Made by a program: the position numbers and the translations under genes. A DNA stretch of 64,000 bases from NCBI GenBank assembly GCA_051653405.1, contig JBOFWC010000102.1, positions 1 through 64,000 on the forward strand, read 5' to 3'. Shown here in pieces: positions 62,257 to 64,000 of this stretch (the first letter of the stretch is position 1; the number at the start of each line of letters is the position of its first letter). Source of the stretch: Proteocatella sp051653405 (GTDB taxonomy: Bacteria; Bacillota; Clostridia; Peptostreptococcales; Filifactoraceae). Under the pieces are notes generated by a model. That model made no database searches. It saw only the letters and a program-made list of their open reading frames with translations, and was not told the origin of the DNA.

Positions 62257-63156
62257 CTAAATAAATTGCATTTTTTCATTCAAAACTATATCCATAAACA
62301 TTTTTGCAGCTGATGATAAAGATACATTTTTCCAATAACACAGTCCTAATGCTCTTTTAGGAATAGCTTTTTCGAGGTCTACTTCATACAAAAATCCTTC
62401 ATTAATATATTTTTGTGAAAATTCTTTTATTACACAAGCAATCCCTAAATTAATTTTTGCAAATTCTAATATTAAATCATGAGAGCCCAGTTCTATTCCC
62501 GATTTAAGTTTTATTCCATTTTTTTGAAAAAAATCATCTACATACATTCTTGAATTTGAATTATCCTCTAGTAAAATAAGATCATGTTCGATAAGTTCTT
62601 CTAGTTTGATCTTCCTATTTTTTAGTATTTCATATTTTTTCCCAAAAACAAAAATATCCTGTATATCTATACACTTTTTCACTTCAATATGGGAATCTTC
62701 TATTGGAAGATTGCATAGTGCAATATCAATCTCTCCCGTTTTTAATAGCCGGCAAAGTTCAAAAGTAGTTCTATTTATTATCTTCAAATTTATATTTGGA
62801 AATTTATTATGAAACATTTCCAAATATGGTAGCAAAAAATATTTGGAATTTGTGTCTCCGGCTCCAATTTTAAGTTCTCCGCTAATTAAATTTCGGCACT
62901 CTGAAAGTTTTCGTTCTCCTGAATCTATAAGATTCATAGCAGATGAAATATATTCTTCCAAAAGTTTTCCCTCATTTGTAAGCACTCCCCCCTTTGGTAT
63001 CCTTGTAAAAAGTCTTACATCAAGTTCCTTTTCTAACTGCATAATTGCCATGCTTACAGCAGGCTGTGTCATATAAAGTTCACTTGCAGCCTTTGAAAAA
63101 CTCTTAACTTTTGAAACCATAAAAAATATTTTATATAAATCCAATCTAGATACCAT
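62257..63156 (-). CDS. LysR-family transcription regulator
   Basis: A 299-residue LysR regulator. The N-terminal winged helix (FFMVSKVKSFSKAASELYMTQPAVSMAIMQLEK region) is typical, followed by a two-lobed effector domain (LKIGAGDTNSKYFLLPYLEMF). It is divergent from the F420-ligase-like gene with a 112-base spacer, the usual layout of a LysR protein and its target. GAGG before ATG 63156. Effector unknown. Confidence 0.92.
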   Translation of the reverse strand: MVSRLDLYKIFFMVSKVKSFSKAASELYMTQPAVSMAIMQLEKELDVRLFTRIPKGGVLTNEGKLLEEYISSAMNLIDSGERKLSECRNLISGELKIGAGDTNSKYFLLPYLEMFHNKFPNINLKIINRTTFELCRLLKTGEIDIALCNLPIEDSHIEVKKCIDIQDIFVFGKKYEILKNRKIKLEELIEHDLILLEDNSNSRMYVDDFFQKNGIKLKSGIELGSHDLILEFAKINLGIACVIKEFSQKYINEGFLYEVDLEKAIPKRALGLCYWKNVSLSSAAKMFMDIVLNEKMQFI

Positions 63157-63268
63157 ATAAACCTCACTTATATCATATATATTATATATTTATTTTACTT
63201 ATATTACATCTTCATTATATACTATAAATATAATCTGTAAATAAAATATATTTTAAGGAGATTGTTAA

Positions 63269-64000
63269 ATGGAAAGAGTGGTAGGTACTGTAGTAAGAGG
63301 ACTTCGTGCACCCATTATAAATAAAGGTGATAGTATTGAAGACATTGTAGTTGAGACAGTTTTAAATGCTTCAAAAAAAGAAACTTTTGAAATAAACGAA
63401 AAAGATGTACTAGCAATAACTGAATCTATTGTAGCACGTGCACAAGGAAACTATGCAAGTATAGATGCTATAGCTAAAGATGTTAGTTCTAAATTTAATG
63501 ACGAAACTGTAGGGCTTATATTCCCAATACTTAGCAGAAATAGATTTGCAATCTGCCTTAGAGGTATTGCTAAGGGCGCAAAAAAAGTAATAATAATGTT
63601 AAGCTACCCTTCCGATGAAGTTGGAAACCATATAGTAGATATAGATATGCTTGATGAAAAAGGTATAAACCCATGGACTGATGTGCTTACTGAAGCTGAA
63701 TTTAGAGCCCATTTTGGAGAAAATAAACATACTTTCACTGGAGTTGACTATATTGCTTACTATAAAGATTTAGTGGAGGAATATGGCACTGAATGTGAAA
63801 TTATATTCTCTAATGATCCAAAAACTATATTAAAATATACTAAAAATGTGCTTACATGCGATATTCATACTAGACATAGAACTAAACGTATTCTAAAAAA
63901 TAATGGTGGCGAAAGAGTTTATGGCCTCGATGATATCCTTTCTTCTTCAATTGATAATAATGGATATAATGAAGCTTATGGCCTTTTAGGTTCAAATAAA
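63269..64000 (+). CDS. Coenzyme F420-0:glutamate ligase-like protein (partial)
   Basis: The frame begins at ATG 63269 (AAGGAG site) and is open at the right edge; 244 codons are seen. It resembles the CofE/F420-0 gamma-glutamyl ligase family in its early VAITES-type block (LAITESIVARAQGNYAS), RNRFAICLRGIAKGA and YPSDEVGNHIVD. Clostridia are not known to make F420, and related proteins have been tied to folate glutamylation (FolC2), so the substrate is uncertain. It is divergent from the LysR gene, its likely regulator. Confidence 0.8.
   Translation, partial: MERVVGTVVRGLRAPIINKGDSIEDIVVETVLNASKKETFEINEKDVLAITESIVARAQGNYASIDAIAKDVSSKFNDETVGLIFPILSRNRFAICLRGIAKGAKKVIIMLSYPSDEVGNHIVDIDMLDEKGINPWTDVLTEAEFRAHFGENKHTFTGVDYIAYYKDLVEEYGTECEIIFSNDPKTILKYTKNVLTCDIHTRHRTKRILKNNGGERVYGLDDILSSSIDNNGYNEAYGLLGSNK

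Overview
The window is AT-rich, tightly packed, strongly operonic DNA from a low-GC Gram-positive anaerobe, most likely a member of the Clostridia (Peptostreptococcaceae-like is a guess; genus not determined). The grounds are the V/A-type ATPase operon, strong GGAGG ribosome sites with some TTG/GTG starts, lipoprotein signal peptides, DegS/DegU, LytS/LytR, a clostridial acyltransferase cluster and paired YdcZ-type transporters. I see no phage, transposon, tRNA, rRNA or CRISPR array.

Layout. 1-440: the 5' part of a DUF985 cupin gene. 526-9079: a nine-gene V-type ATPase operon, minus strand, order G-C-I-K-F-E-A-B-D. 9298-14586: a nucleoside/BMP-type ABC importer (DUF3798 binding lipoprotein, ATPase, two permeases). 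14756-15111: a stand-alone structured non-coding RNA with its own promoter and terminator, the most interesting single element here (possibly a raiA-motif RNA). 15188-21792, plus strand: M29 aminopeptidase, CcdA-TlpA thiol-redox pair, LytS-LytR two-component system and a CstA/BtsT-family transporter. 21859-23837: ComF, a Cof-type HAD phosphatase and a small membrane protein. 24129-28100: SGNH lipoprotein, DUF4358 lipoprotein, MBOAT and DHHW proteins, a probable surface-polymer O-acylation system. 28151-33365: larC, larB, larE for the nickel-pincer cofactor, coupled to a GGDEF/degenerate-EAL membrane protein. 33587-36575: transketolase and class II aldolase. 36819-45047: kdpE, then kdpFABC and kdpD, preceded by two extra micro-ORFs. 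45100-46823: a Crp/Fnr regulator divergent from two YdcZ-type transporters, with a perfect palindrome between them. 46933-49023: a chemoreceptor. 49339-59376: one nucleoside utilisation operon (ribokinase, LacI regulator, BMP-type ABC importer, two nucleoside hydrolases, ADP-ribosylglycohydrolase-fold enzyme). 59588-62120: DegS, DegU and a convergent HD-GYP protein. 62257-64000: a LysR regulator divergent from a coenzyme F420-0 glutamate-ligase-like gene cut by the right edge.

How it fits together. Two BMP-type importers with a complete nucleoside-to-ribose-phosphate route (binding protein, importer, hydrolases, ribokinase), plus transketolase and aldolase nearby, suggest nucleosides are a carbon and base source. 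The LytSR-CstA set points to pyruvate or peptide sensing and uptake. Kdp and the V-type ATPase handle potassium and ion gradients. Assignments come from motif recognition by eye; no database search was run.
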